A stretch of DNA of 64,000 nt. Origin: Flavobacterium sp. I-STPP5a. GTDB taxonomy: Bacteria > Bacteroidota > Bacteroidia > Flavobacteriales > Flavobacteriaceae. The DNA lies in assembly GCF_009764685.1 (NCBI RefSeq), contig NZ_VHLM01000055.1:62001-126000 (forward strand). Direction: 5' to 3'. Below the pieces are notes generated by a model, which ran no database searches, was not told the DNA's origin, and saw nothing but the letters and a program-made list of their open reading frames with translations. Numbering within the stretch: the first letter of the stretch is position 1; each line of letters starts with the position of its first letter. The translations under genes and the position numbers were made by a program. Positions 53,112 through 62,414 of this stretch are shown piece after piece.

Positions 53112-53666
53112 ATGAAAACTAGAAAATTTTTATCAGTTGCTTTTATGGCATTAGTATTTGGAGCAACTTCTTTCGCTCAAAAAACAGTAATGGTAGGTGG
53201 AGCTGCCATGTATCCTTCAAAAAACATAGTTGAAAATGCTGTAAACTCAAAAGAGCATACCACGCTAGTTGCAGCAGTACAAGCAGCCAGACTAGTAGAA
53301 ACATTACAAAGTAAAGGACCATTCACCGTTTTTGCCCCAACAAATGCAGCGTTTGATAAGTTGCCAGCAGGTACAGTTGATACTTTATTAAAACCAGAAA
53401 ATTTACAAACATTGCAAACTATCTTAACTTACCATGTAGTTGCAGGGAAAATGAATGCTGCAGATATTGCAAAAGCAATTAAAGCAGGAAATGGAAAAGC
53501 TACATTAAAAACAGTAAGTGGCGGAACATTAACAGCTTGGATGAAAGGTAAAGATCTTTACATTACAGATGAAAATGGTGGCCAATCAAAAGTAACGATT
53601 GCGGATGTGAACCAATCAAATGGTGTGATTCATGTTGTAGATACTGTTGTGTTACCAAAAAAATAA
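53112..53666 (+). CDS. Fasciclin-domain exported protein
   Basis: A 184-residue protein with a signal peptide (about residues 1-23, ending SFAQ) and one FAS1 domain: NSKEHTTLVAAVQAARLVE, GPFTVFAPTNAAFDKLPAGT, LTYHVVAGK and VIHVVDTVVLP, the complete H1 and H2 family motifs. FAS1 domains mediate adhesion or matrix interaction. I start at MKTRKFLS; the ATG 11 codons earlier lacks a signal-like sequence. It is monocistronic with a terminator after it. Confidence 0.92.
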   Translation: MKTRKFLSVAFMALVFGATSFAQKTVMVGGAAMYPSKNIVENAVNSKEHTTLVAAVQAARLVETLQSKGPFTVFAPTNAAFDKLPAGTVDTLLKPENLQTLQTILTYHVVAGKMNAADIAKAIKAGNGKATLKTVSGGTLTAWMKGKDLYITDENGGQSKVTIADVNQSNGVIHVVDTVVLPKK

Positions 53667-53700
53667 TTTTAAATTCAAGTTGATTTTTGCTTAGTTTTTA

Positions 53701-53734
53701 TAGCCCCGCACTTATGTGTAGGGCTATTTTATTT
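53701..53734 (+). terminator. Terminator after the fasciclin gene
   Basis: TAGCCC / GGGCTA stem with an internal CGCACTTATGTG extension, followed by TTTT. Confidence 0.6.
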
Positions 53735-53818
53735 TTCACAAAACCTTGTATAAATAAAAAACTGCTTTAATTTCCTATAAAAAATATATTTTATAAAAAA
53801 AATGTTGAAAAAAAAGTG

Positions 53819-53826
53819 TAGTTTTG
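53819..53826 (+). promoter_or_regulatory. -7 element TAGTTTTG of the adhesin operon
   Basis: Matches TAnnTTTG 18 bases before the ATG at 53845, and overlaps the alternative TTG start at 53824. Confidence 0.5.
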
Positions 53827-53844
53827 GTTAAATATATTTTTAAT

Positions 53845-56499
53845 ATGAACAGAAAAGTACATTTTTTTTCTTATAAATTTTCCATCAGCTTCCTTGTTTA
53901 CATCTTTTTTTTTGCTGGTGCTCATATTTCCTATAGTCAGTGTGATGGAATTGCAGGTAATGACAACGTAGCATTGGATATATGCGATGTTACAAATATA
54001 TCTAGCAAAAGTATAAATCTTAATGCGCAACTTGGTTTGCACACAACAGGTGGTATTTGGAAAGATATAGATAGATCTGGCGGGATCAATAGAACTACTG
54101 GAATTTTAAATGCTCAATTAATTCGTCGCAGTGGCACATATAGGTATTCCTATACCGTTACAACAACTTCAGGTTGCAGCGATACTGCTATTGTTACGGT
54201 TCGCATAGGTGGATATACAGGGGTTCCTGGTGCAAATTCATCAGTTTGTAATACTGAATTTGCTTATAATCTATATGAAGCGTTTAATGGTGATTTTCTC
54301 CCACCACAAGTAGGAGGTACTTGGGTAGGGAATACCACTACTCTTGGTTTAACCAATAATACACTTAATACCACAAATTTAAACCCGGGTAATACATATG
54401 AATACACCTATTCAATTCCCGCAATAGGATCTTGTCCTGCTCCACCTGAGGTAAAAATATTTGTAACTATTTACCGGTCTCCTATTGCTGGAATCCCTGA
54501 TGAATTGAAATTATGTTCAAACGAATTAAATTCTTATACTAATTATAATCTTTTTGATGGACTAACAGGTGAGGATCCAGGCGGTATTTGGACAGAAACT
54601 GGTACAGATGAAATTGATAATATAAATGATACAGATTCTGTTATTGATATTCAAAACATATACAATACTCGGGGTCCAGGTCTGTATCGATTTACATATA
54701 CAGTTTTTTCGGACAATAATGTTTGTGATGATCAAACGTCTGTTCTATTTATTACTTTAGAAAAGCAAATCGATTATACAGGTGGAACTTTAAGTGTTAA
54801 TGCTCCAATTTGTGAAAACGAATTAGCTTCTACATCATTTACAGCATCAATAAGAGATGTTGTTGCTATCCCGAATGATACTTATACCGTAACATATACA
54901 ATTTCTGGTAACACAAATGTATTTTCAACTACGCAAAACTTTACCAATAATGTTTTCACTTTTCCTATTGCATCAAGTAATTTTAGTAGACCAGGCAGCT
55001 ATACTATTACTGTTTTAAATATAGTAAGCGCTTCTACATTAGGAATTTGCACTAATATTATTCCCGCTATTTCAGCGGTTGTAAGGATTGATGCTATTCC
55101 ACAAATTAATAACGCTACTATACAAATTGATCCTATATGCCAATTAGCAAATGCTAATGTTACAATATCAGGACCTTGGAATCTCATTGATGGTGATTAT
55201 AGTATTGGATATACACTTTCTGGAAGTAATAGTCTTGCTAATCAAAGCATGACCATTACAGTTCGAACAGGAGTTGCATCATTCCAGATTCCTGCTTCGC
55301 AACTTCCTAATGTGGGAAATACTAACTTTATTATTAACAAAATTACAAACTTGGCTACTAACTGTACCAATACCGCCTTAATAGTTAGCTCATTTTTAAT
55401 AAAAGCGCTACCAGATACAAGTAATTTAGCAGTTGCTATTAGAGCGGTTTGTAAAGATCAGGCAGTAGTTGTAGAAATTTCGGGATTAGGGAATTTAACT
55501 GCTATATCAATTAGTTACTCTTTGTCTGGTGCCAATACTACTGGAGTTCAAATGGTTCCTTTGCTTGTTAATGCTGGTAGAGCCACTTATACCATTCCTA
55601 ATTCATTATTATCCAATACTGGAACTACAGTATTTAATTTACAATCCTTTACAGATTCTAGTACTGGATGTTCTGCTTTGATGAATACAATTAGCAAAGA
55701 TTTTGTGATTAACCCCTTGCCAAATGTCCCGTTGACTAGCAATCAAGAATTTTGTAAAGTGCAAAATGCAACCGTAGCTAGTCTAGTACCTAATGGCCCT
55801 CAGTATAGATGGTTTAATTCGCTTACAAGCACTACTGTATTACCTGCGGCAACTGTTTTACAATCTACAAATTATTACGTAAAAGAGGTAAACGTAACTA
55901 CAGGGTGCGAATCTGGTTTGGCTCTTGCTCAAGTTGTTATTAATGAATTGCAAACTCCTGTTCTACTTCAAAATGGGGAAAAATTTTGTGGGTTAGATTT
56001 GCCTACTATTCAAAGTTTATCCAATAATGTTACCTCAAATGGAACTGTAGTGTGGTACGATGCTGCCACAGGTGGAAATTTATTAGCAACCACAACATTA
56101 CTTCGAGATAATGGAATATATTATGGTTTTGACTCCACAAGTGTAAACAATTGTTTGTCAACAACTCCTTTAAAAGTAACGGTTTCCTTAACTAATTGTA
56201 ATGTAACGCCTCAATTTTTTATTCCAGATGGGTTTTCACCCAATGGTGATGGTGTAAATGAAACTTTTTCTATTCCGAATATTGATTTTATCTATCCCAA
56301 TTATGCATTAGAAATATTCAACAGATACGGAAGTCTCGTGTATACAGCTAATAAAAACAAGCCAAAATGGGATGGATCTTCATCAGACGCGAAAACAAGT
56401 AGCAACGGAAAAGCGCCTGAAGGAGTTTATTTTTATGTTATTCATTTTAATAAAGACGGAATTTCACCAAAACAAGGACGCCTTTATTTAAATAGATAA
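53845..56499 (+). CDS. Gliding-motility-associated C-terminal domain protein (T9SS substrate)
   Basis: An 884-residue secreted protein: signal peptide (about 1-30), a series of Ig-like/PKD-like beta domains marked by repeated C-x-x-[DE] and GxxLS-like turns, and a C-terminal CHU_C/type B sorting domain starting FIPDGFSPNGDGVNETFSIP and ending LPEGVYFY-like to LYLNR. The motif SPNGDG is the signature of the gliding-motility C-terminal domain, which directs secretion through the type IX system. It is followed directly by PorP/SprF and OmpA genes, the usual partner set for such substrates. Likely an adhesin or surface filament. Confidence 0.9.
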   Translation: MNRKVHFFSYKFSISFLVYIFFFAGAHISYSQCDGIAGNDNVALDICDVTNISSKSINLNAQLGLHTTGGIWKDIDRSGGINRTTGILNAQLIRRSGTYRYSYTVTTTSGCSDTAIVTVRIGGYTGVPGANSSVCNTEFAYNLYEAFNGDFLPPQVGGTWVGNTTTLGLTNNTLNTTNLNPGNTYEYTYSIPAIGSCPAPPEVKIFVTIYRSPIAGIPDELKLCSNELNSYTNYNLFDGLTGEDPGGIWTETGTDEIDNINDTDSVIDIQNIYNTRGPGLYRFTYTVFSDNNVCDDQTSVLFITLEKQIDYTGGTLSVNAPICENELASTSFTASIRDVVAIPNDTYTVTYTISGNTNVFSTTQNFTNNVFTFPIASSNFSRPGSYTITVLNIVSASTLGICTNIIPAISAVVRIDAIPQINNATIQIDPICQLANANVTISGPWNLIDGDYSIGYTLSGSNSLANQSMTITVRTGVASFQIPASQLPNVGNTNFIINKITNLATNCTNTALIVSSFLIKALPDTSNLAVAIRAVCKDQAVVVEISGLGNLTAISISYSLSGANTTGVQMVPLLVNAGRATYTIPNSLLSNTGTTVFNLQSFTDSSTGCSALMNTISKDFVINPLPNVPLTSNQEFCKVQNATVASLVPNGPQYRWFNSLTSTTVLPAATVLQSTNYYVKEVNVTTGCESGLALAQVVINELQTPVLLQNGEKFCGLDLPTIQSLSNNVTSNGTVVWYDAATGGNLLATTTLLRDNGIYYGFDSTSVNNCLSTTPLKVTVSLTNCNVTPQFFIPDGFSPNGDGVNETFSIPNIDFIYPNYALEIFNRYGSLVYTANKNKPKWDGSSSDAKTSSNGKAPEGVYFYVIHFNKDGISPKQGRLYLNR

Positions 56500-56526
56500 C
56501 AATCTTTATTTTTTAAAAAATAATAC

Positions 56527-57462
56527 ATGAAAAAATTCATACTACTATCAAGTCTTTTCTTGATAATAACAAAATTAACGGCACAACAAGACCCTCAATA
56601 TACACAATACATGTATAATATGAGTGTTTTAAATCCTGCATATGCTACAGGCATAGAGTCTAATTTAAATTTGGGTGCCTTGTATAGATCCCAGTGGGTG
56701 GGTGCTGTGGGTGCACCAAAAACATTGACATTATTTGCACACATGCCTGTAAATGAAAAAGTAGAAGTAGGGTTTTCATTAATATCAGATGATATAGGCG
56801 GCGGAGCAAAAAAAGAAAATAATTTTTTTGCAGATTTTGCTTATTTACTAGAGTTTAATAACAATCATAAAGTATCCTTTGGAGTAAAAGCTGGATTTAC
56901 CAATTTGCAAACAAATTTTGATGGTTTTGTATTTGAAAGTGGTAATCCTGGAACAGATGATGCTTTTTCAGAAAACAGAAATGACATCATGCCAAATGTA
57001 GGTGTTGGAGCCTTTTATTTTACAGACAACTATTATGTGGGTTTATCTGCCCCAAATTTATTAGCCACAAAACAATTTGAAAATAGGTCAGGAACCAATT
57101 CATTTAGTAGAGAAAACACCCATGTTTTCCTAACAGCTGGATATGTATTTCAAGTATCTGAACAATTCAAATTTAAGCCAGCTGTTATGTCAAAATACGT
57201 TTCGGGTGCGCCAATATCTCTAGATGTAACTGCCAATGTTTTGTACAATGAAAAGTTTGAGTTTGGAGCGGCATATCGTTTTGGAGATGCTATAAGTGCA
57301 ATGACAAATGTGAAAGTAACACCGAGCATTCGTGTTGGGTACGCCTATGATTACAATACTTCTAATTTAGGTCAGTTTAACTCTGGAACACATGAAATTT
57401 TTGTATTGTTTAATTTAGATTTATCCAGCAGAGGATATGATAAATCACCACGATTTTTCTAA
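56527..57462 (+). CDS. PorP/SprF-family type IX outer-membrane protein
   Basis: The 311-residue protein has a signal peptide (about residues 1-20, ending LTAQ) and the family opening QQDPQYTQYMYNMSVLNPAYA. Members are outer-membrane barrels needed for secretion or anchoring of the large type B substrate encoded beside them, as SprF is for SprB. It starts 27 bases after the substrate gene and 10 bases before the OmpA-family gene, so the trio is one operon. The paralogue number cannot be told. Confidence 0.92.
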   Translation: MKKFILLSSLFLIITKLTAQQDPQYTQYMYNMSVLNPAYATGIESNLNLGALYRSQWVGAVGAPKTLTLFAHMPVNEKVEVGFSLISDDIGGGAKKENNFFADFAYLLEFNNNHKVSFGVKAGFTNLQTNFDGFVFESGNPGTDDAFSENRNDIMPNVGVGAFYFTDNYYVGLSAPNLLATKQFENRSGTNSFSRENTHVFLTAGYVFQVSEQFKFKPAVMSKYVSGAPISLDVTANVLYNEKFEFGAAYRFGDAISAMTNVKVTPSIRVGYAYDYNTSNLGQFNSGTHEIFVLFNLDLSSRGYDKSPRFF

Positions 57463-57472
57463 GACATAAATT

Positions 57473-59602
57473 ATGAAAAAAATATACTTGCTACTATTGG
57501 TATTTTCTATCCAATTACTTCATGCACAAGACGACAATCTAAAAAGAGCTAACCAACTTTTTGAACGCACTTTTTACAATAAAGCAATTCCATTGTATAA
57601 ATCAATAATACAAGATAATAATTCGCAAATTGTAATTCAAAACCTTGCTGACTGCTACTATTATACCAATGATTTTAATACTTCTCAGTATTACTACAAA
57701 CTTTTAATTACAAATTTTGGAAATGAAGTTGGAGAAGAGTATTATTTTAAATACTCACAAACTTTAAAAGCATCTGGAAAATATGATGAAGCTTATACAG
57801 TTTTACAAAAATATTATGCTTCCTTATCAGATAAAGATGTTTTGATAAAGTATCAAAAAGGCCTTCAAGTTCTTGAAAACGTTAATGCTATTGGGGATAG
57901 ATACCAGATTAAAAATTTGAAAATAAATACACCCCATACGGAGTTTGGAGGCTTTATTACAGGTAATTCTTTTGTATTTGCAGGTGTCAAATCTAAAATG
58001 GGTATGTTTGATAAACGTTTTAAATGGAATGGAGAATCATATCTTGATTTGATGGCAATTCCGTTACGCAATGTAAACGCAGTTGACTCAGTAGCCACTA
58101 GTTTTGACAATAAAATAAACACAGCTATGCATGAATCAAATGCTGTATTTACAAAAGATGGAAAAACCATGTTTTTCACCAGAAATAATTATAAAAAAGG
58201 CAGACGCGGAAAAAATAAAGATAAAGTTTCCAATTTACAGTTGTTTAGAGCTTCATGGCATAACGGAAAATGGACAAATATAATTTCGTTGCCTTTTAAC
58301 AATGATAATTATTCAACAGAACATCCAGCATTAAGCATGGATGAAAAAACATTGTATTTTGCTTCGGATATGCCAGGAACATTGGGTTCATTTGATATTT
58401 TTTCAGTAGAAATTTACGGAGATACTTTTGGAGTACCGGTTAATCTTGGCAATACAATTAATACTGCTCGAAAAGAGCAATTTCCATTTGTTTCAAAAGA
58501 CAATAGATTGTATTTTTCATCAAATGGACATGAAGGGTATGGTGCATTAGACGTATTTGTTTCGAATTTACAAAATGGAGTTCCTACGCAAGCTGAAAAT
58601 GTTGGGTTACCCATAAACTCAGGATATGATGATTTTGCTTTTTTTATTAATTCAGATATAAAGGAAGGTTTTTTCTCTTCAAACCGCTTAGGAGGTAAAG
58701 GCAGTGATGATATTTATTCGTTCACAGAAGAGAAACCATTGATTATTGAAGATTGTAAGCAATATATAACTGGAATTATTACAGATATTGATACTAAATT
58801 ACCATTAGATAATGTCTTGGTACAATTACTAAACGCTGATGGTGAAATAGTACAAAATAGCACAACAACTAGCGAAGGTAAATTAAGTTTTGAAGTGTTA
58901 TGTAAATCCACCTATAAAATTACTGCAGAAAAAGAAAATTATACTTCAGCATTCAAAAAAATAGTAGTTAATGCTGAGCGGAAAAAGAATAATGATGCTT
59001 CCATGCAAATTAAATCAAATGAGGTAATTAAACGAGAGCAGCAACTTGTTTTAGAGGAAGAAGAGAGAAATAAGCTCACTGCTCTAGCTTTGCAACAAGA
59101 AAAAGAAAAAGTAGCTCAGGCTGAGAAAATTAAAAGCATAGCGATAAATGCAAAAAGAAATCAAGAATTAGCTGAAGCCAAAAAAATTGAAAAAGTTGCT
59201 ACTATTTTAGCAAATGAAAAAGATGTTGTAAAAGACAAAGACCGCTTAATCATCAAAACAGATCCTATTTATTTTGATTATAATTTATGGTATATCCGAA
59301 AAGACTCAAAAACTATCTTGAATAAAGTTGTTGCTTTGATGAAAAAATATCCAGAAATGATTGTAGAAATAGGTTCCCACACGGATAATAGAGGAAATGA
59401 AAAATTTAATAAAGACTTATCTCAAAAAAGAGCACAGGCTACAAGAGATTACTTTTTAGATCAAGGAATTTTACCAAAACAAATTTTTGCAAAAGGATAT
59501 GGTGAATCAGTTCAAATTATAAAATGTATTCCCGAAGAAAGCTGTACTGAAGAAGAACATGAGCTCAACAGAAGAAGTGAATTTGTAATAAAGAGTTTGT
59601 AA
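57473..59602 (+). CDS. OmpA-family protein with PD40-like and carboxypeptidase-regulatory domains
   Basis: A 709-residue periplasmic protein. In order: signal peptide (1-18), TPR-like helices (about 20-130), WD40/PD40-like beta repeats (about 150-410) with DEKTLYFASDMPG and DNRLYFSSNGHEG, a CarboxypepD_reg domain (about 430-510), a coiled coil rich in E and K (about 515-590), and an OmpA domain (600-709) with the peptidoglycan-binding IGSHTDNRGN and LSQKRAQATRDYFLDQG. This architecture resembles PorE and related type IX proteins. It closes the type IX trio; a terminator follows. Confidence 0.9.
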   Translation: MKKIYLLLLVFSIQLLHAQDDNLKRANQLFERTFYNKAIPLYKSIIQDNNSQIVIQNLADCYYYTNDFNTSQYYYKLLITNFGNEVGEEYYFKYSQTLKASGKYDEAYTVLQKYYASLSDKDVLIKYQKGLQVLENVNAIGDRYQIKNLKINTPHTEFGGFITGNSFVFAGVKSKMGMFDKRFKWNGESYLDLMAIPLRNVNAVDSVATSFDNKINTAMHESNAVFTKDGKTMFFTRNNYKKGRRGKNKDKVSNLQLFRASWHNGKWTNIISLPFNNDNYSTEHPALSMDEKTLYFASDMPGTLGSFDIFSVEIYGDTFGVPVNLGNTINTARKEQFPFVSKDNRLYFSSNGHEGYGALDVFVSNLQNGVPTQAENVGLPINSGYDDFAFFINSDIKEGFFSSNRLGGKGSDDIYSFTEEKPLIIEDCKQYITGIITDIDTKLPLDNVLVQLLNADGEIVQNSTTTSEGKLSFEVLCKSTYKITAEKENYTSAFKKIVVNAERKKNNDASMQIKSNEVIKREQQLVLEEEERNKLTALALQQEKEKVAQAEKIKSIAINAKRNQELAEAKKIEKVATILANEKDVVKDKDRLIIKTDPIYFDYNLWYIRKDSKTILNKVVALMKKYPEMIVEIGSHTDNRGNEKFNKDLSQKRAQATRDYFLDQGILPKQIFAKGYGESVQIIKCIPEESCTEEEHELNRRSEFVIKSL

Positions 59603-59619
59603 AAAAGGTTTTATATATG

Positions 59620-59660
59620 AAAATGCCCCAAAAAGTGATATGCTATTTGGGGCATTTTTC
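59620..59660. terminator. Bidirectional terminator
   Basis: AAATGCCCCAAA / TTTGGGGCATTT stem with a T run, between the OmpA gene and the convergent response-regulator gene. Confidence 0.8.
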
Positions 59661-59688
59661 ATTAAATATATTCGGTTAAAATAGAATT

Positions 59689-60333
59689 TTAAATAATAAC
59701 GATTTTATTTTTTATGGCATAAAGTACAAGGCCAATTCTAGTTTTAATTTCAAGTTTTTCAAATAAGACCTCTCTATAACCATCGATTGTTTTTGGGCTT
59801 AGAAACATTTCCTCTGCAATTTCCTTATATGTTTTTTCGGTGCAGGCTAGTTTTAGAAAAATGAGTTCCTTTTCTTTTAAAATAATTTTTTTACTGTCAT
59901 TATCAATTCGATTAATCAAAATAGATGAAACTAACTCAGTAAAATAAAAGCCTTTTTCAATTACCGCAATGATTGCTTCTTGAAAAATTTTTGGGCTAGT
60001 ATCTTTTAGTAAATATCCTTTTGCACCATTGGTAATCATTTTTATGATGGTTTCATCGTCATTGTTTACTGAGAGGGCTATAACGTTCAAGTTGGGTTGG
60101 TTTTCCTTTATCCATTTAATGGTGCTTAATCCATCTAAAATGGGCATATTTACATCCAAAAGCACTAGATCAACATTGGTGTCAGGGTTTTCTTGAAGAT
60201 GATTAATAAATTCTTTGCCATTTTCAAAGCTATTAACTACTTCAAAATCATCAAAACTATTTATTAAGAGTTTTAAAGATTGAGAAAAGAGTAGATGATC
60301 ATCTACAATAATTATTTTATTGGTAGTCTTCAT
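59689..60333 (-). CDS. NarL/LuxR-type response regulator
   Basis: The 214-residue protein has a receiver domain (phosphorylation Asp60 in LVLLDVNMPILDG, Lys near 109 in GYLLKDTSP) and a C-terminal LuxR-type HTH (CTEKTYKEIAEEMFLSPKTI then GYREVLFEKLEI). Its start lies inside the end of the histidine-kinase gene (17-base overlap), so it is almost certainly the kinase's partner and translationally coupled. It is the last gene of a four-gene leftward operon whose targets may include the divergent DUF2589 genes. Confidence 0.92.
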   Translation of the reverse strand: MKTTNKIIIVDDHLLFSQSLKLLINSFDDFEVVNSFENGKEFINHLQENPDTNVDLVLLDVNMPILDGLSTIKWIKENQPNLNVIALSVNNDDETIIKMITNGAKGYLLKDTSPKIFQEAIIAVIEKGFYFTELVSSILINRIDNDSKKIILKEKELIFLKLACTEKTYKEIAEEMFLSPKTIDGYREVLFEKLEIKTRIGLVLYAIKNKIVII

Positions 60334-61111
60334 GATTTGAGGTTAAAGGATAAATTAACTTAATTGAGGTGCCATTATTATTGGAATGTATATCTACTGA
60401 TGCCCCAATCAGTTGAGCTCTTAGTTTCATGTTGTTCAATCCAGAACCGGTAGATAATTCATTGGTATTGTATCCAATTCCGAAATCTGTTAAGGTTAAT
60501 AGGAAATGATCTTTTGAAGTTTGAATTGTTATTTCAAAGGTTTCACTGTGTGAATGTTTTAAACTATTGTGAATGGCTTCTTGAAAAATTCGGTAAATAA
60601 ATAATTCATGTTCAAAATGTATTTGTGGTGAAATGCCATCCCAATTTAAAATACATTTGATTTTTTTTAATTTTTTAATCTTATCTAAATCTAATTGTAT
60701 TGCTTCAATGAAATTGCATTGCAAGGTGTTTTCTTTATTAATTATTCGCGATAAAATTCTAATTTCATCCAGCGCGTTTGCAATGATTTCTTTTAGATTA
60801 TTAAGTTCTTTGGGTTTAACAATTTTATTTTCATCCTGCAGGAATAAGTTCAATTGCATTATAGCTACCGATAGTATTTGGCCAATATTATCATGAAGTT
60901 CTTTACTAATTTCAGACAAGGTTTGATCTTTGATTTCTATCCTTGTTTTTACTAGTTCAGATTGAAAGTAGTGCTTAGATTTCATTTGTTCAATCAAAAA
61001 AGAATTCTTTTTCTTTGAAAAATAAAAGAACAAAGTCAGTAGTATTACAATTAATGTAAAGAAAATTATACTAAGTGAAATAATTAATAGTTGTATCTCT
61101 TTTCGCTCCAT
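60317..61111 (-). CDS. Sensor histidine kinase, NarX-type (HisKA_3)
   Basis: The 264-residue kinase has one N-terminal membrane helix (about 7-31), a coiled-coil-like stretch, the phosphorylatable His73 in SKELHDNIGQILS (HisKA_3 family), and an ATPase domain with IFQEAIHNSLKHS (N box) and LTDFGIGYN and GSGLNNMKLRAQLIGA (G boxes). It has no sensor domain of its own; sensing is probably supplied by the overlapping seven-helix protein gene (28-base overlap). It pairs with the following NarL-type regulator. Confidence 0.92.
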   Translation of the reverse strand: MERKEIQLLIISLSIIFFTLIVILLTLFFYFSKKKNSFLIEQMKSKHYFQSELVKTRIEIKDQTLSEISKELHDNIGQILSVAIMQLNLFLQDENKIVKPKELNNLKEIIANALDEIRILSRIINKENTLQCNFIEAIQLDLDKIKKLKKIKCILNWDGISPQIHFEHELFIYRIFQEAIHNSLKHSHSETFEITIQTSKDHFLLTLTDFGIGYNTNELSTGSGLNNMKLRAQLIGASVDIHSNNNGTSIKLIYPLTSNHEDYQ

Positions 61112-61731
61112 AAAAATCCAATGATAAAACAGCCGTTCATTAATAGATTCAATATAAAAAGCACTAAGCTAAATATTGATTCATCATTTTTTATTAAAAA
61201 CCATTTTATAGCCAACATAAAAGGTAAAAAAGGTACGTGAAAAAGCAAAATTCCAAGAATAAACCAAAAGTAAATTGATTTCTTGAAATTAAGTATTTTT
61301 TTAGAATTAAAAATTTCTATAAAATAGCAACATGATAAGAGTAATACAAAAACTACTCCAAGTGCAAAACTATTTGTGAATACGGTATCGTTATGATATT
61401 GAAAATAGTAAAGGTTAAAAAAGTAAAATAAATAGAAGATAATTAAGAAGCAAATTGCAATTCTTTTAAATTCTAATTTAAGTAAGAGCGCGTATAATAA
61501 TACGATATAAGCAGTGAAACTAGCTAACATATAAAAATTATAGACTGAAAAATTAATTAATCCAGTCCATAATGTAAAGTATTTGCCTATAAATTCCGTT
61601 AAAAACGAAAATACAATTATAAACAATATAAATTTAGCTTTATTATTAGGCAATTTATAATAGAATCGAAATCCTATTATACTTGATAATAAAGCTAAAT
61701 AAATTATATAAAATCTTAAATCTTCAAACAT
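61084..61731 (-). CDS. Seven-helix membrane protein, probable sensor partner
   Basis: A 215-residue, very hydrophobic protein with about seven membrane segments and almost no soluble domain. Conserved-looking positions include FIGKYFTLWTGL and HVPFLPFMLA. It is encoded between an unknown 143-residue protein (abutting, stop and start meet at 61731-61732) and the histidine kinase (28-base overlap). This gene order suggests it feeds a membrane signal to the kinase, which lacks its own sensor. I do not recognise a named family; the 7TM class is inferred from hydrophobicity. Confidence 0.7.
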   Translation of the reverse strand: MFEDLRFYIIYLALLSSIIGFRFYYKLPNNKAKFILFIIVFSFLTEFIGKYFTLWTGLINFSVYNFYMLASFTAYIVLLYALLLKLEFKRIAICFLIIFYLFYFFNLYYFQYHNDTVFTNSFALGVVFVLLLSCCYFIEIFNSKKILNFKKSIYFWFILGILLFHVPFLPFMLAIKWFLIKNDESIFSLVLFILNLLMNGCFIIGFLWSEKRYNY

Positions 61732-62163
61732 TTAATAAATATAAGGGATTGGAGGTGGATTACCAATAGAACCATAGTTTAATGGTGCAATATTCAAGGA
61801 GTCATCATTTTCTATAGATTTTTCGATTATGGTAGCTTCTGTAGTTCTTTTAATTTTCTTTGACCCTGTTGGGGCTAAAAAAATAGTTGTCAAACCTGCT
61901 TTTTCGGCATATGCTTTATCTTCGGGATATGCTCCAAAATGAAAACGAATACCATCAATTTCACCTTTTTGCTTCTTTGCTTCAGCTTTTATGTAAGCAA
62001 TATAGTTTTCTAGTTCTACAATTGAAAACCAAATCGCATTGGCATCTTCTTTTTTTATAGCTTCCTTGATTAAAGGATATCTGGTTTTATTATAATTTTC
62101 ATTTAGCAATTTAGCAAATTCCTTGGTAATTAGTTGTTTTGGCTTAATTGTTTTTTGTTCCAT
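61732..62163 (-). CDS. Unknown 143-residue protein at the head of the two-component operon
   Basis: A soluble alpha/beta protein opening MEQKTIKPKQLITKEFAKLL, with a helical middle (SIVELENYIAYIKAEAKKQ), the block GIRFHFGAYPEDKAYAEKAG then LTTIFLAPTG, and a proline-rich end NPPPIPYIY. I recall similar FHFGAY..TVFLAPT proteins scattered in Bacteroidota as hypothetical, but I cannot name a domain. It is the first gene of the operon and the closest to the shared control region. It may be the input, or an effector, of the signalling system. No signal peptide is seen. Confidence 0.7.
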   Translation of the reverse strand: MEQKTIKPKQLITKEFAKLLNENYNKTRYPLIKEAIKKEDANAIWFSIVELENYIAYIKAEAKKQKGEIDGIRFHFGAYPEDKAYAEKAGLTTIFLAPTGSKKIKRTTEATIIEKSIENDDSLNIAPLNYGSIGNPPPIPYIY

Positions 62164-62414
62164 AATGTTTTTTAGTTAAGGTTAGATTATTAAAAGGTAA
62201 CAGGACAAAACTATTTCAATTCAGTAGATACCACAAGGGGAAAAACCCCCTTTTTTTTAGGGTAAATCGAAAAATAAAATAGGGTGTGTTTACTCTTTTG
62301 TACAAACTTGTTATGATTCAACTTTGTACCGAACCATTTGGTGCACAAAATGGAAAGGTGGAATCTGAAAAACCTTAATAAGAGAGTAAGAATTAAATTT
62401 TAAGAAAAATAAAT
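62164..62414. promoter_or_regulatory. Shared 251-base control region of two divergent operons
   Basis: Contains a consensus minus-strand promoter (TTG 62234-62236, N20, TAGTTTTG 62206-62213), a G/C hairpin overlapping its -33 box (AAGGGG-aaaaac-CCCCTT, 62235-62252), a palindrome TTTGTACAAA (62297-62306) at the -33 of a weak plus-strand promoter (TTG 62298, N18, CAACTTTG 62319-62326), and TTTGGTGCACAAAA (62337-62350). The two palindrome centres are about 42 bases apart, close to four helical turns. Confidence 0.5.

Noticed and set aside
57865-58179. Minus-strand frame of 104 codons
   Set aside because: Antisense to the OmpA-family gene.
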